64,000 nucleotides of DNA. Source: Flavobacterium cupreum. Its GTDB lineage: Bacteria; Bacteroidota; Bacteroidia; Flavobacteriales; Flavobacteriaceae. The notes beneath the pieces are model-generated. The model was not told the origin of the DNA, searched no databases, and worked only from the letters and a program-made list of their open reading frames with translations. The stretch is taken from NCBI RefSeq assembly GCF_003996965.1, contig NZ_QWDM01000017.1:1-64000 (forward strand). Direction: 5' to 3'. Both the position numbers and the translations under genes were made by a program. Below are positions 6,483 through 14,595 of this stretch, one piece after another (the first letter of the stretch is position 1; each line of letters opens with the position of its first letter).

Positions 6483-8204
6483 ATGAACACAGAATTACTA
6501 GGCGTCATCAGTATTTTTATCATTTCGATAGTTTTAGCCATTCCGATAGGAAAATATATTGCTAAAGTTTATTTGGGTGATAAAACGTTGCTTGACCCGA
6601 TTTTCAATCCAATTGAAAAATTTATTTTTAAAATCAGCGGTATCAATTCCACTGAAGAAATGAACTGGAAACAGCACTTAAAAGCACTTTTAAGTATCAA
6701 TATGCTTTGGTTCTTTCTTTGCTTTTTTGTTTTGTTGTTTCAGGGATCGTTGTTTTTAAATCCCGATAACAACCCGTCTATGAGCCCGGATTTGGCGTTT
6801 AATACTGCCATTTCGTTTGTGGTCAACTGTAACCTGCAGCATTATTCAGGTGAAAGCGGGGTTTCTTACCTGTCACAAATGTTCCTGATGTTCCTGCAAT
6901 TTGTATCTGCCGGTGTTGGAATGGCTTCTGCAGCGATAATTTTCAATGCCATGAAAGAAAGAACCACTGAAAAGCTAGGTAATTTTTACGATTATTTCCT
7001 CAAAAGCTGTACGCGCATTTTGCTGCCTCTTTCGGTTATTGTCGCTACTATTTTAGCTTTTAGCGGTACGCCAATGGATTTTGACAGCAAAGATTCCATT
7101 ACTACTTTACAAGGCGATCACGCAGATGTTTCGCGCGGGCCTGCTGCTGCCTTTGTTGCTATTAAACATATTGGTACAAATGGCGGTGGTTTTTTTGGAG
7201 CCAACTCGGCACATCCTTTAGAAAACCCTACTTATTTTACGAATGCCGTTGAATTGTGGGCCCAATTAATTATCCCGTTTGCCATGATTTTCGCTTTAGG
7301 TTTTTATCTAAAGAAAAAGAAATTATCCTATGTAATTTTCGGAGTAATGACAGTTGGATTCTTATTGCTTGTTGTTCCGACAGTGATGAGTGAAATGAAC
7401 GGAAATCCTGCGATCGAAAAAATGGGAATTGCCCAAACCACCGGAGCTATGGAAGGAAAAGAAGTTCGGTTCGGACCCGCCATTTCAGGGTTCTGGAGTA
7501 TTGCAACCACGGTAATTTCTACTGGTTCTGTTAATAGTATGCACGACAGTTCAATGCCGGTTTCCGGTGCAATGGAACTGCTTGCCATGATGGTCAATGC
7601 CTTTTACGGCGGCTGTGGTGTCGGAATTCTGAACTTCTACATTTTCATCATTCTGGCTGTATTTATTTCCGGGTTAATGGTGGGGCGAACACCGGAATTT
7701 TTAGGGAAGAAAATTGAAGCACGGGAAGTTAAGATTGCTGCTTTTATTGCGATTCTTCATCCTTTATTAATATTATCCGGTACCGCTTTGGCTTCTTATT
7801 TTGCAGCACATGATACTGCAATGGGATACTGGTTTAACGGAAATGCAACAGGCTGGCTAAACAATCCCGGACATCACGGATTCTCTGAAATGTTATACGA
7901 ATATACTTCGAGTGCGGCCAATAATGGTTCCGGTTTTGAAGGATTGGGCGATAACAATCCGTTCTGGAATATCACTACGGGAATTGTGTTGCTATTGAGC
8001 CGTTTCATTCCTATCGTTGGGCCATTGGCGATCGCAGGTTTGTTGGCGAATAAAAAATACATCCCGGAAAGTGCCGGAACTTTAAAAACGGATACTTCTA
8101 TTTTTGGTGTAATGGTTTTTGCCGTAATCGCAATTATTGCTGCTTTATCATTCTTCCCGGCATTGGCACTTGGACCTTTAGCGGAGTACTTTACACTAAA
8201 ATAA
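6483..8204 (+). CDS. kdpA: Potassium-transporting ATPase, KdpA channel-like subunit
   Basis: A 573-residue polytopic protein, the potassium-selective, channel-related subunit of the high-affinity KdpFABC pump in the inner membrane. About ten hydrophobic helices are visible. Pore-loop sequences include NCNLQHYSGESG near residue 118 and GTNGGGFFGANSAHPLENPT near 230, both conserved in KdpA. The length is close to the family norm (about 560). It follows kdpF and precedes kdpB with a 205-bp gap that contains palindromic repeats, unusual inside an otherwise tight operon. Confidence 0.97.
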   Translation: MNTELLGVISIFIISIVLAIPIGKYIAKVYLGDKTLLDPIFNPIEKFIFKISGINSTEEMNWKQHLKALLSINMLWFFLCFFVLLFQGSLFLNPDNNPSMSPDLAFNTAISFVVNCNLQHYSGESGVSYLSQMFLMFLQFVSAGVGMASAAIIFNAMKERTTEKLGNFYDYFLKSCTRILLPLSVIVATILAFSGTPMDFDSKDSITTLQGDHADVSRGPAAAFVAIKHIGTNGGGFFGANSAHPLENPTYFTNAVELWAQLIIPFAMIFALGFYLKKKKLSYVIFGVMTVGFLLLVVPTVMSEMNGNPAIEKMGIAQTTGAMEGKEVRFGPAISGFWSIATTVISTGSVNSMHDSSMPVSGAMELLAMMVNAFYGGCGVGILNFYIFIILAVFISGLMVGRTPEFLGKKIEAREVKIAAFIAILHPLLILSGTALASYFAAHDTAMGYWFNGNATGWLNNPGHHGFSEMLYEYTSSAANNGSGFEGLGDNNPFWNITTGIVLLLSRFIPIVGPLAIAGLLANKKYIPESAGTLKTDTSIFGVMVFAVIAIIAALSFFPALALGPLAEYFTLK

Positions 8205-8259
8205 ACATGCTGAACATTTTAAATACATAAAATAAACATAAAATATTTCAAACATAGCC

Positions 8260-8338
8260 CGTGGTTTCAACCACGTGACACGAATTTCGAAGAGTAAAGA
8301 TTGTGATATACGTTGCGTTCCAGTGGTTGAAACCACTG
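8260..8338. repeat. Pair of palindromes in the kdpA-kdpB gap
   Basis: CGTGGTTTCAACCACG (8260-8275) and CAGTGGTTGAAACCACTG (8321-8338) are each near-palindromic, and their 14-bp cores are reverse complements of each other, so they can form two small hairpins or one larger one. The rest of the 205-bp gap is AT-rich and shows no gene. Confidence 0.7.
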
Positions 8339-8409
8339 ATTATGTTTACAGTTTATGAATTTATTCCGCATAACATTTAACAAATAACATTTTAACTTTT
8401 TATAAGAAA

Positions 8410-10443
8410 ATGACAACTAATAAATCCACATCGTTATTTGAAAGCAAACAGATAAAAGAAGCCTTCGTGCAGTCTTTTGTGAAGCTGAATCCAAAAATGA
8501 TGATCAAAAATCCGGTAATGTTTACCGTAGAAATAGGAACTGCCATTATGTTTGCCGTTTGTGTTTCCATCTTAATGGGAGCAACCGACCAGGGTAGTTT
8601 TGCTTATAATTTAATTGTATTCTTAATTTTACTGGCCACACTTTTGTTTGCCAATTTTGCCGAAGCTATTGCCGAAGCGAGAGGAAAAGCACAAGCGGAC
8701 AGTTTAAGAAAAACACGTGAAGAAACTCCTGCCAGACAAATCCTGCCAAACGGAGAAATCAAAAATATCAGTTCTTCGGAACTGAAAAAAGGAGATGTTT
8801 TCGTTTGTGAAGCCGGAGATTTAATTGCAACGGATGGTGAAATTATCGAAGGTTTAGCCACTATCGACGAAAGTGCGATTACCGGAGAAAGTGCGCCTGT
8901 AATCCGGGAAGCAGGAGGTGACAAATCATCGGTAACCGGAGGAACAAAAGTCCTGTCTGATAAAATTAAAGTAATTGTAACTTCTGAACCGGGCGAAAGC
9001 TTTCTGGATAAAATGATTGCTTTGGTGGAAGGTGCAAGCCGTCAGAAAACACCAAACGAAATTGCTCTTACCATTTTATTAGCCGCATTTACTTTAATCT
9101 TCGTGATTGTTTGTGTAACGCTAAAACCGTTTGCCGATTATGCGAATGCACCGATCACTATCGCGGCTTTCATCGCTTTGTTCGTTTGTTTGATTCCAAC
9201 CACAATTGGCGGTTTGCTATCTGCCATTGGAATTGCGGGAATGGACAGAGCGTTGCGTGCCAACGTGATTACAAAATCAGGAAAAGCGGTAGAAACTGCC
9301 GGAGATATTGATGTATTGCTTTTGGATAAAACCGGAACCATCACGATAGGAAACCGAAAAGCAACGAATTTCTATCCTGCAAAAGGGGTTTCTGAAGAAG
9401 ATTTTATTAAATCTGCCGTGTTAAGTTCATTAGCAGATGACACTCCGGAAGGGAAAAGTATCGTGGAACTGGCAGGTGTCGAAACTGCCACTAAATTATC
9501 AATTGAAGGTGCTACTTTAATCAAATTTACCGCAGAAACCAGAACTTCCGGAGTTATTTTAAAAGACGGAACCAATATTAGAAAAGGCGCTCAGGACGCA
9601 GCAAAAAACATTGCTGCTCAGGCAGGAAATAGCTTTCCTGAAGATACTGCGCAAAAAGTAATAGACATTTCTACAAACGGCGGAACTCCATTAGTGGTGA
9701 TTAAAAACAATCAGGTTCAGGGTGTTATCGAATTGCAGGATATCATTAAAACCGGAATGAAAGAACGTTTTGACCGTTTGAGAAAAATGGGTGTCAAAAC
9801 AGTGATGGTGACCGGAGATAATCCGCTTACGGCGAAATTTATTGCCGAAGCTGCAGGTGTTGATGATTTTATTGCTGAAGCGAAACCTGAGGATAAAATG
9901 AACTACATCAAAAACGAGCAAAACCTGGGTAAACTGGTTGCCATGATGGGTGACGGAACCAATGATGCTCCTGCCCTTGCGCAGGCGAATGTAGGTGTTG
10001 CCATGAACAGCGGAACCCAGGCTGCCAAAGAAGCCGGAAACATGGTCGATCTTGACAATGACCCAACCAAACTTATCGAGATCATCGAAATTGGAAAACA
10101 GCTTTTAATGACTCGCGGAACTTTAACTACTTTCTCTATTGCAAATGACGTTGCGAAATATTTTGCTATTGTTCCTGCTCTTTTTATTACTGCGATTCCT
10201 GCGCTCGAAGGATTGAATATCATGCGTCTGCACAGCCCTGAAAGTGCCATTTTATCAGCGGTAATTTTCAATGCTATTATCATTCCGATATTGATTCCAT
10301 TAGCGTTGAGAGGTATTGATTATAAACCCATCGGTGCAAGTGCGATCCTGAAAAGAAACCTTTTGATTTATGGTTTAGGCGGATTGATTGTGCCTTTTAT
10401 CGGAATTAAATTAATTGATTTACTCGTAGCCCTGTTTATGTAA
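8410..10443 (+). CDS. kdpB: Potassium-transporting ATPase, KdpB catalytic subunit
   Basis: A 677-residue P-type ATPase that hydrolyses ATP to drive potassium uptake through KdpA. Visible motifs are TGES at residue 158 (actuator domain), DKTGTIT with phosphorylated D306, VTGDNPLTAKF in the phosphorylation domain, and the hinge motif GDGTNDAPALAQ. Hydrophobic helices lie at the N-terminus, around residues 220-280 and at the C-terminus. The length is typical. It is part of the kdpFABC unit although both flanking gaps exceed 160 bp. Confidence 0.97.
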   Translation: MTTNKSTSLFESKQIKEAFVQSFVKLNPKMMIKNPVMFTVEIGTAIMFAVCVSILMGATDQGSFAYNLIVFLILLATLLFANFAEAIAEARGKAQADSLRKTREETPARQILPNGEIKNISSSELKKGDVFVCEAGDLIATDGEIIEGLATIDESAITGESAPVIREAGGDKSSVTGGTKVLSDKIKVIVTSEPGESFLDKMIALVEGASRQKTPNEIALTILLAAFTLIFVIVCVTLKPFADYANAPITIAAFIALFVCLIPTTIGGLLSAIGIAGMDRALRANVITKSGKAVETAGDIDVLLLDKTGTITIGNRKATNFYPAKGVSEEDFIKSAVLSSLADDTPEGKSIVELAGVETATKLSIEGATLIKFTAETRTSGVILKDGTNIRKGAQDAAKNIAAQAGNSFPEDTAQKVIDISTNGGTPLVVIKNNQVQGVIELQDIIKTGMKERFDRLRKMGVKTVMVTGDNPLTAKFIAEAAGVDDFIAEAKPEDKMNYIKNEQNLGKLVAMMGDGTNDAPALAQANVGVAMNSGTQAAKEAGNMVDLDNDPTKLIEIIEIGKQLLMTRGTLTTFSIANDVAKYFAIVPALFITAIPALEGLNIMRLHSPESAILSAVIFNAIIIPILIPLALRGIDYKPIGASAILKRNLLIYGLGGLIVPFIGIKLIDLLVALFM

Positions 10444-10456
10444 GCTGCTAAGGCTC

Positions 10457-10498
10457 TAAGTTTCTAAGGTCTTGAGATAAAAAAACCTTAGAAACTTA
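10457..10498. repeat. Hairpin repeat in the kdpB-kdpC gap
   Basis: TAAGTTTCTAAGG (10457-10469) pairs perfectly with CCTTAGAAACTTA (10486-10498). Further CTTAG/CTAAG words follow up to the kdpC start. There is no clear T-run, so it looks more like an intra-operon stability or processing element than a terminator. Confidence 0.6.
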
Positions 10499-10611
10499 AA
10501 ACCTCAACGTCTTCTAAAATTTCAAAAACAAGTTCTTAAGATACGAAGTACAAAAGAGAAGCTTAGAACCTTAGCCCCTTAGTGCCTTAGAAACTATAAA
10601 AAAATAACACA

Positions 10612-11199
10612 ATGAAAATATTTTCACTATTAAAACTGACACTGCTTACTATCATTTTGTTTGCAGTTATTTATCCCCTTGCAATTTACGGAATTGCACA
10701 ATTTGCTCCGAATCAGGGAAAAGGAGAAACGATTTCTGTTAACGGAAAAGTGGTTGGATACCAGAAAATCGGTCAGAAATTCGATAAGTCGAATTATTTC
10801 TGGGGAAGACCTTCGGCTGTGGATTATAACGCTGCCGGAAGTGCCGGAAGCAACAAAGGGCCAGGTAATGCCGAATACCTGGCTTTGGTTCAAAAAAGAA
10901 TCGATACGTTTTTAATCGTGCACCCTTATTTAAAGAAATCAGAGATTCCGTCGGATATGGTTACAGCTTCGGGAAGTGGACTGGATCCGAATATTTCACC
11001 GGAAGGTGCTTTGATTCAGGTGAAACGGGTTGCCAAAGAAAGAAAATTAACGGAAGATAAAGTAAAAGCTTTGGTGGAATCTAAAATTAACACAGCTGTT
11101 GTTGGACCTGAAACCATTAATGTTTTGGAATTGAATGTGGCTTTGGATCAGCTTTCTAAGAAAGGTTCTGCGAAAGGTTCTGAGGTGCTTAGTCAATAA
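10612..11199 (+). CDS. kdpC: Potassium-transporting ATPase, KdpC subunit
   Basis: A 195-residue accessory subunit with one N-terminal membrane helix (about residues 7-28) and a periplasmic domain. KdpC contains YFWGRPSAVDYNAAGSAGSN near residue 62, a family signature. KdpC stabilises the KdpFABC complex and raises nucleotide affinity of KdpB. The length matches the family. A repeat-type hairpin lies 13 bp after the stop, so the core pump transcript may end or be processed here before the porin gene. Confidence 0.95.
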   Translation: MKIFSLLKLTLLTIILFAVIYPLAIYGIAQFAPNQGKGETISVNGKVVGYQKIGQKFDKSNYFWGRPSAVDYNAAGSAGSNKGPGNAEYLALVQKRIDTFLIVHPYLKKSEIPSDMVTASGSGLDPNISPEGALIQVKRVAKERKLTEDKVKALVESKINTAVVGPETINVLELNVALDQLSKKGSAKGSEVLSQ

Positions 11200-11212
11200 G
11201 GTTCTAAGTTTC

Positions 11213-11245
11213 AAACCCGACAGGTTTTGAAAACCTGTCGGGTTT
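11213..11245 (+). terminator. Terminator-like repeat hairpin after kdpC
   Basis: AAACCCGACAGGTTTT and AAAACCTGTCGGGTTT form a 16-bp stem with a 2-nt centre. It is the same family as the hairpin at 1457-1487. The T-run is weak, so partial termination or RNA 3'-end stabilisation is likelier than full termination. Confidence 0.5.
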
Positions 11246-11268
11246 GACAACTATTGCCGTCAATTTGT

Positions 11269-11364
11269 GTCATTTCGACGTAAGGAGAAATCACACTGGA
11301 AACTCACGTCTGGTAATTCTGCATGCCGATTCTCGATATGTGATTTCTCCTTCGTCGAAATGAC
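11269..11364. repeat. Inverted repeat of about 26-bp arms
   Basis: GTCATTTCGAC with AGGAGAAATCACA (11269-11295) is mirrored by TGTGATTTCTCCT with GTCGAAATGAC (11339-11364) around a 43-bp centre. There is no ORF. It looks like a non-autonomous REP/MITE-like element; related ends such as GATTGCTTCGTTCCTCGCAA occur before the kinase gene at 14570. Confidence 0.6.
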
Positions 11365-11443
11365 AAACCAGAAGGCAAAATAAATAATTGTAAGGTTTGA
11401 AAATCTTGCAGGGAAAACAAAAAGCCCTTTTTACCCAAAAGGA

Positions 11444-11522
11444 CTAGCCCTGATAGTAGTGGAAATCCTTTTGTGCCGGGGTTCGGCACAAAAGATTGAA
11501 ACGGATAGCAGGATTAGCTCCT
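11444..11522 (+). ncRNA. Structured repeat element, complete copy 2
   Basis: Second full copy of the element at 1277-1353. The central stem is CTTTTGTGCCG (11468-11478) with CGGCACAAAAG (11484-11494), 11 bp around a 5-nt loop. The same internal strands flank it (GTGGAAAT, GATTGAAACGGATAGC) and CCTG/CAGG closes it. Compared with copy 1 both stems differ in sequence but keep pairing. It lies 76 bp before the porin gene and could be part of its 5' leader or an unrelated repeat. Confidence 0.5.
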
Positions 11523-11597
11523 AAAAAAAATTATTAAATAATTAATTTAAATAAGAGGACGATTCCTTTCGCCCCGCCGAACAGGTCGTCCCTCGTA

Positions 11598-12686
11598 ATG
11601 AAAAACAAAATGAAAAAAATAATAGTTACTGCTTTAATCGCTTTCGGTTTTAGCCATTTACACGCTCAGGAAGAAACAAAAAGTCCGTTTACATTTTCAG
11701 GATATGTGGACGTTTATTACAGTTATGATTTTGCAAAACCAGAAGATCATACACGTCCCGGATTTTTTTACAACTATAATAAAAGCAATGAAGTGAACCT
11801 GAATCTGGGTTTGGCAAAAGTAAATTATTCGAAAGATAATATTCGCGGAAATTTTGCCTTAATGGCCGGAACATATGCCGAATACAACATGACTGCCGAA
11901 CAGGGTTTGTTAAAAAATGTATACGAGGCCAATGTCGGCGTAAAGATTTCGCAAAACCATAATTTATGGATTGATGCAGGGATTATGCCGGCGCACATCG
12001 GTTTTGAAAGTGCGATTGGGAAAGATTGCCAGACTTTAACAAGAAGTATTCTGGCGGAGAATTCTCCGTATTACGAAACGGGAGTTAAAATTGGTTACAC
12101 CTCTGAATCCGGAAAATGGTATCTGGCCGGGATGTACCTGAATGGCTGGCAGCGTACCCAAAAAGCAGAAGGCAATCAAACGCCAGCTTTTGGAACGCAG
12201 GTTACGTACAAGCCATCTGATCGGGTTGTTTTGAACTGGAGTACGTATGTCGGAAATGAGCAGCCGGATATGGACAAAAAATGGCGTTATTTTAATAACT
12301 TTTACGGGCAATTTAAAGTTACGGATAAAACAAATATAACAGCCGGTTTTGATGTTGGTTCACAACAAGCGGCTAAAAACAGTACTAAATACGACACCTG
12401 GTTTTCGCCTGTTCTGATTCTGCAATACAAACCGACAGATAAGATTCAGCTGGCTGCAAGAGGAGAATATTACAGTGATGAAAAAGGTGTGATTATCACG
12501 ACTGAAACGCCAAATGGTTTTAAAACTTACGGATTTTCAGCTAACTTTGATTACTTAGTTAGTGATACTGTAATGTTTAGAATAGAAGCCCGAAATCTTT
12601 CGAGTAAGGATGAAATATTTACAAAAGACAATCTTCCAACGGATACGAATACGTTTGTAACGACTTCGCTGGCGATTTCTTTCTAA
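11598..12686 (+). CDS. Outer-membrane porin of the kdp locus
   Basis: A 362-residue protein with a signal peptide (residues 1-23, cut after HAQ) and a mature part of alternating, aromatic-rich beta strands ending in Phe (SLAISF), typical of outer-membrane beta-barrels. It resembles the large family of Bacteroidota porins annotated in kdp operons. It probably lets potassium or other small solutes cross the outer membrane, supplying KdpFABC; selectivity is inference. An alternative start 12 bp downstream (11610) also gives a good signal peptide. The upstream sequence can fold GAGGACGA/TCGTCCCTC just before the start. Confidence 0.8.
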   Translation: MKNKMKKIIVTALIAFGFSHLHAQEETKSPFTFSGYVDVYYSYDFAKPEDHTRPGFFYNYNKSNEVNLNLGLAKVNYSKDNIRGNFALMAGTYAEYNMTAEQGLLKNVYEANVGVKISQNHNLWIDAGIMPAHIGFESAIGKDCQTLTRSILAENSPYYETGVKIGYTSESGKWYLAGMYLNGWQRTQKAEGNQTPAFGTQVTYKPSDRVVLNWSTYVGNEQPDMDKKWRYFNNFYGQFKVTDKTNITAGFDVGSQQAAKNSTKYDTWFSPVLILQYKPTDKIQLAARGEYYSDEKGVIITTETPNGFKTYGFSANFDYLVSDTVMFRIEARNLSSKDEIFTKDNLPTDTNTFVTTSLAISF

Positions 12687-12692
12687 AAATTA

Positions 12693-12880
12693 TTTTGCCA
12701 CAGATTTCACAGATTAAAAGGATTTTTTTTCGCCACGAATCACACGAATTAGCACTAATTTTTATTAAAAAGAAACAATAAAATTGGCTGGCAATGCGTG
12801 AAAATTTGTGTGATTCGTGGCAAATAAAACCTATACAAAGCCATTGAAAAATCATTTTAATCTGTGAAATCCGTGGCTAA
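12693..12880. repeat. Nested inverted repeats between the porin and kdpD
   Basis: Outer arms: TTTTGCCACAGATTTCACAG (12693-12719) and the complementary TCTGTGAAATCCGTGGC (12855-12880). Inner arms: CGCCACGAATCACACGAATT (from 12731) and TTTGTGTGATTCGTGGCA (12804-12822). One composite fold of about 190 nt is possible. A further repeat word, ACTTTGCGACTTAGTGCC, abuts on the right. Such words recur in intergenic DNA of Bacteroidota. Confidence 0.75.
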
Positions 12881-12920
12881 AAAAAAACTTTGCGACTTAG
12901 TGCCTTCGTGGCAAAACCAT

Positions 12921-14048
12921 ATGGAACAGAAAAAAGAAAATAACGCACAGCACTTTCTTGATTTAATTCAGAAATCCAGGAAAGGAAAATTTAAGGTCTA
13001 CATTGGGATGAGTGCCGGTGTGGGCAAAACGTATCGAATGCTGCAGGAAGCGCACTCGCTGCTGAAGAACGGAATTGATGTAAAAATTGGTTACATCGAA
13101 ACGCATCTCCGAAAGGAGACACATGAGTTATTGTTTGGTCTGCCGGTGATTCCGAGGCGGACTATTTTTTATAAAGGAAAAGAACTCGAAGAACTCGATG
13201 TTCAGGCGATTATCAACCTTAGGCCGGAAGTTGTCATTGTAGACGAATTGGCGCATACGAATGTAGAAGGGAGCAAAAATGAAAAACGCTGGCAGGATGT
13301 TCTGGAGATTCTGGAAGCGGGAATCAACGTGATTTCGGCAGTTAATATTCAGCATATTGAAAGTTTAAACGAAGACGTAAAACGCATCACAGGCATTGAT
13401 GTTCAGGAACGAATTCCGGATAATGTTTTACGAATTGCTGATGAAGTCGTGAATATTGATTTGACTTCAGAGGATTTGATTGCCCGTTTGAAAGAAGGCA
13501 AAATTTATACGCCCGATAAAATTCAGACTGCCCTGACGAACTTTTTTAAATCGGAGCAGATTTTACAGCTGCGCGAACTGGCTTTAAAGGAAGTTGCGAG
13601 TCAGGTAGTCCGTAAAGTAGAAAGTGAAGTACCGCAGCTACAAGCTTTGAAACATGAAAAACTATTGGCCTGTATTAGCAGTAACGACAAAACAGCTAAA
13701 ATTGTAATTCGGAAAGCAGCGCGGCTCGCGAGTTACTACAATGGAAGCTGGTATGTAATGTATGTGGAAACACCGAAAGAAAGCAGCATCAAAATTGCGT
13801 TGGATAAACAGCGCCATTTGATTAATAATTTTAAACTGGCCACCCAATTAGGTGCAGAAGTCCTAAAAACCGAACATAAAAATATTGCTGATGCCATTCT
13901 GATGATGGTCGAAGAAAAACAGATTACAACTGTCTGCATCGGAAAACCACATTTGAATTTATTTAAAGTAATTTTGTCAACAACGATTTTCAGGCGTTTA
14001 TTAAACAGGCTGTCTTTATCGAATGTTGACCTTGTTATTTTATCCTGA
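12921..14048 (+). CDS. kdpD: Truncated KdpD: cytoplasmic potassium-sensor part only
   Basis: A 375-residue protein equivalent to only the N-terminal half of classical KdpD. Residues about 14-220 are the KdpD sensor domain, with Walker A GMSAGVGKT and Walker B-like VVIVDELAHTN; residues about 240-375 are a universal-stress-like domain. The four membrane helices and histidine-kinase region of full KdpD are absent. The kinase function is probably supplied by the separate protein at 14596, so signal transfer would be between proteins. The start at 12921 is chosen because an in-frame upstream extension to 12864 is translated from intergenic repeat sequence and is not part of the domain. Confidence 0.88.
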   Translation: MEQKKENNAQHFLDLIQKSRKGKFKVYIGMSAGVGKTYRMLQEAHSLLKNGIDVKIGYIETHLRKETHELLFGLPVIPRRTIFYKGKELEELDVQAIINLRPEVVIVDELAHTNVEGSKNEKRWQDVLEILEAGINVISAVNIQHIESLNEDVKRITGIDVQERIPDNVLRIADEVVNIDLTSEDLIARLKEGKIYTPDKIQTALTNFFKSEQILQLRELALKEVASQVVRKVESEVPQLQALKHEKLLACISSNDKTAKIVIRKAARLASYYNGSWYVMYVETPKESSIKIALDKQRHLINNFKLATQLGAEVLKTEHKNIADAILMMVEEKQITTVCIGKPHLNLFKVILSTTIFRRLLNRLSLSNVDLVILS

Positions 14049-14049
14049 G

Positions 14050-14540
14050 AAATTAAACCATATAAGTTATATAAGTTCATTTAACAGAATACGTGAATTG
14101 CTTTACCTTAACTATGCGCCACCAAACTTATATTTACTTATATTACTTACATGGTTCAAAAAAAAATTGTAATGAGTAATTAAACCATATAAGTTATATA
14201 AGTTCATTTAACAGAGTGCGTGAATTGCTTTTACCTTAACTATGCGCCACCAAACTTATATTTACTTATATTACTTACATGGTTCAAAAAAATATTGTAA
14301 TCAGAAATTAAGCATATAAGTTATATAAGTTCATTTAACAGAGTGCGTGAATTGCTTTACCTTAACTATACGCCACCAACTTATATTTACTTATATTACT
14401 TACATGGTTCAAAAAAATAATGTAATCAGAAATTAACCATATAAGTTATATAAGTTCATTTAACAGAGTGCGTGAATTGCTTTACCTTAACTATACGCCA
14501 CCAACTTATATTTACTTATATTACTTAGATGGTTTAAAAA
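14050..14540. repeat. Four tandem copies of a 125-127-bp repeat
   Basis: This fills the gap between kdpD and the kinase gene. Anchor positions 14059, 14186, 14313 and 14438 give periods of 127, 127 and 125 bp. Within each unit the left part CCATATAAGTTATATAAGTT is an imperfect reverse complement of the right part ACTTATATTACTTACATGG, so each copy can fold into a long hairpin with the less AT-rich centre TGCTTTACCTTAACTATGCG at the tip. There is no coding potential. Confidence 0.9.
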
Positions 14541-14595
14541 AAAATAAATAATTAAATTTAGAGGATGAGATTGCTTCGTTCCTCGCAATGACATC

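Noticed and set aside
7328..7597. 89-residue minus-strand ORF within kdpA
   Set aside because: Antisense shadow of a conserved gene with shared third-position bias; no start context or family.
14050..14540. CRISPR or tRNA cluster
   Set aside because: The units are identical over their whole length of 125-127 bp and AT-rich; no spacers and no cloverleaf fold.
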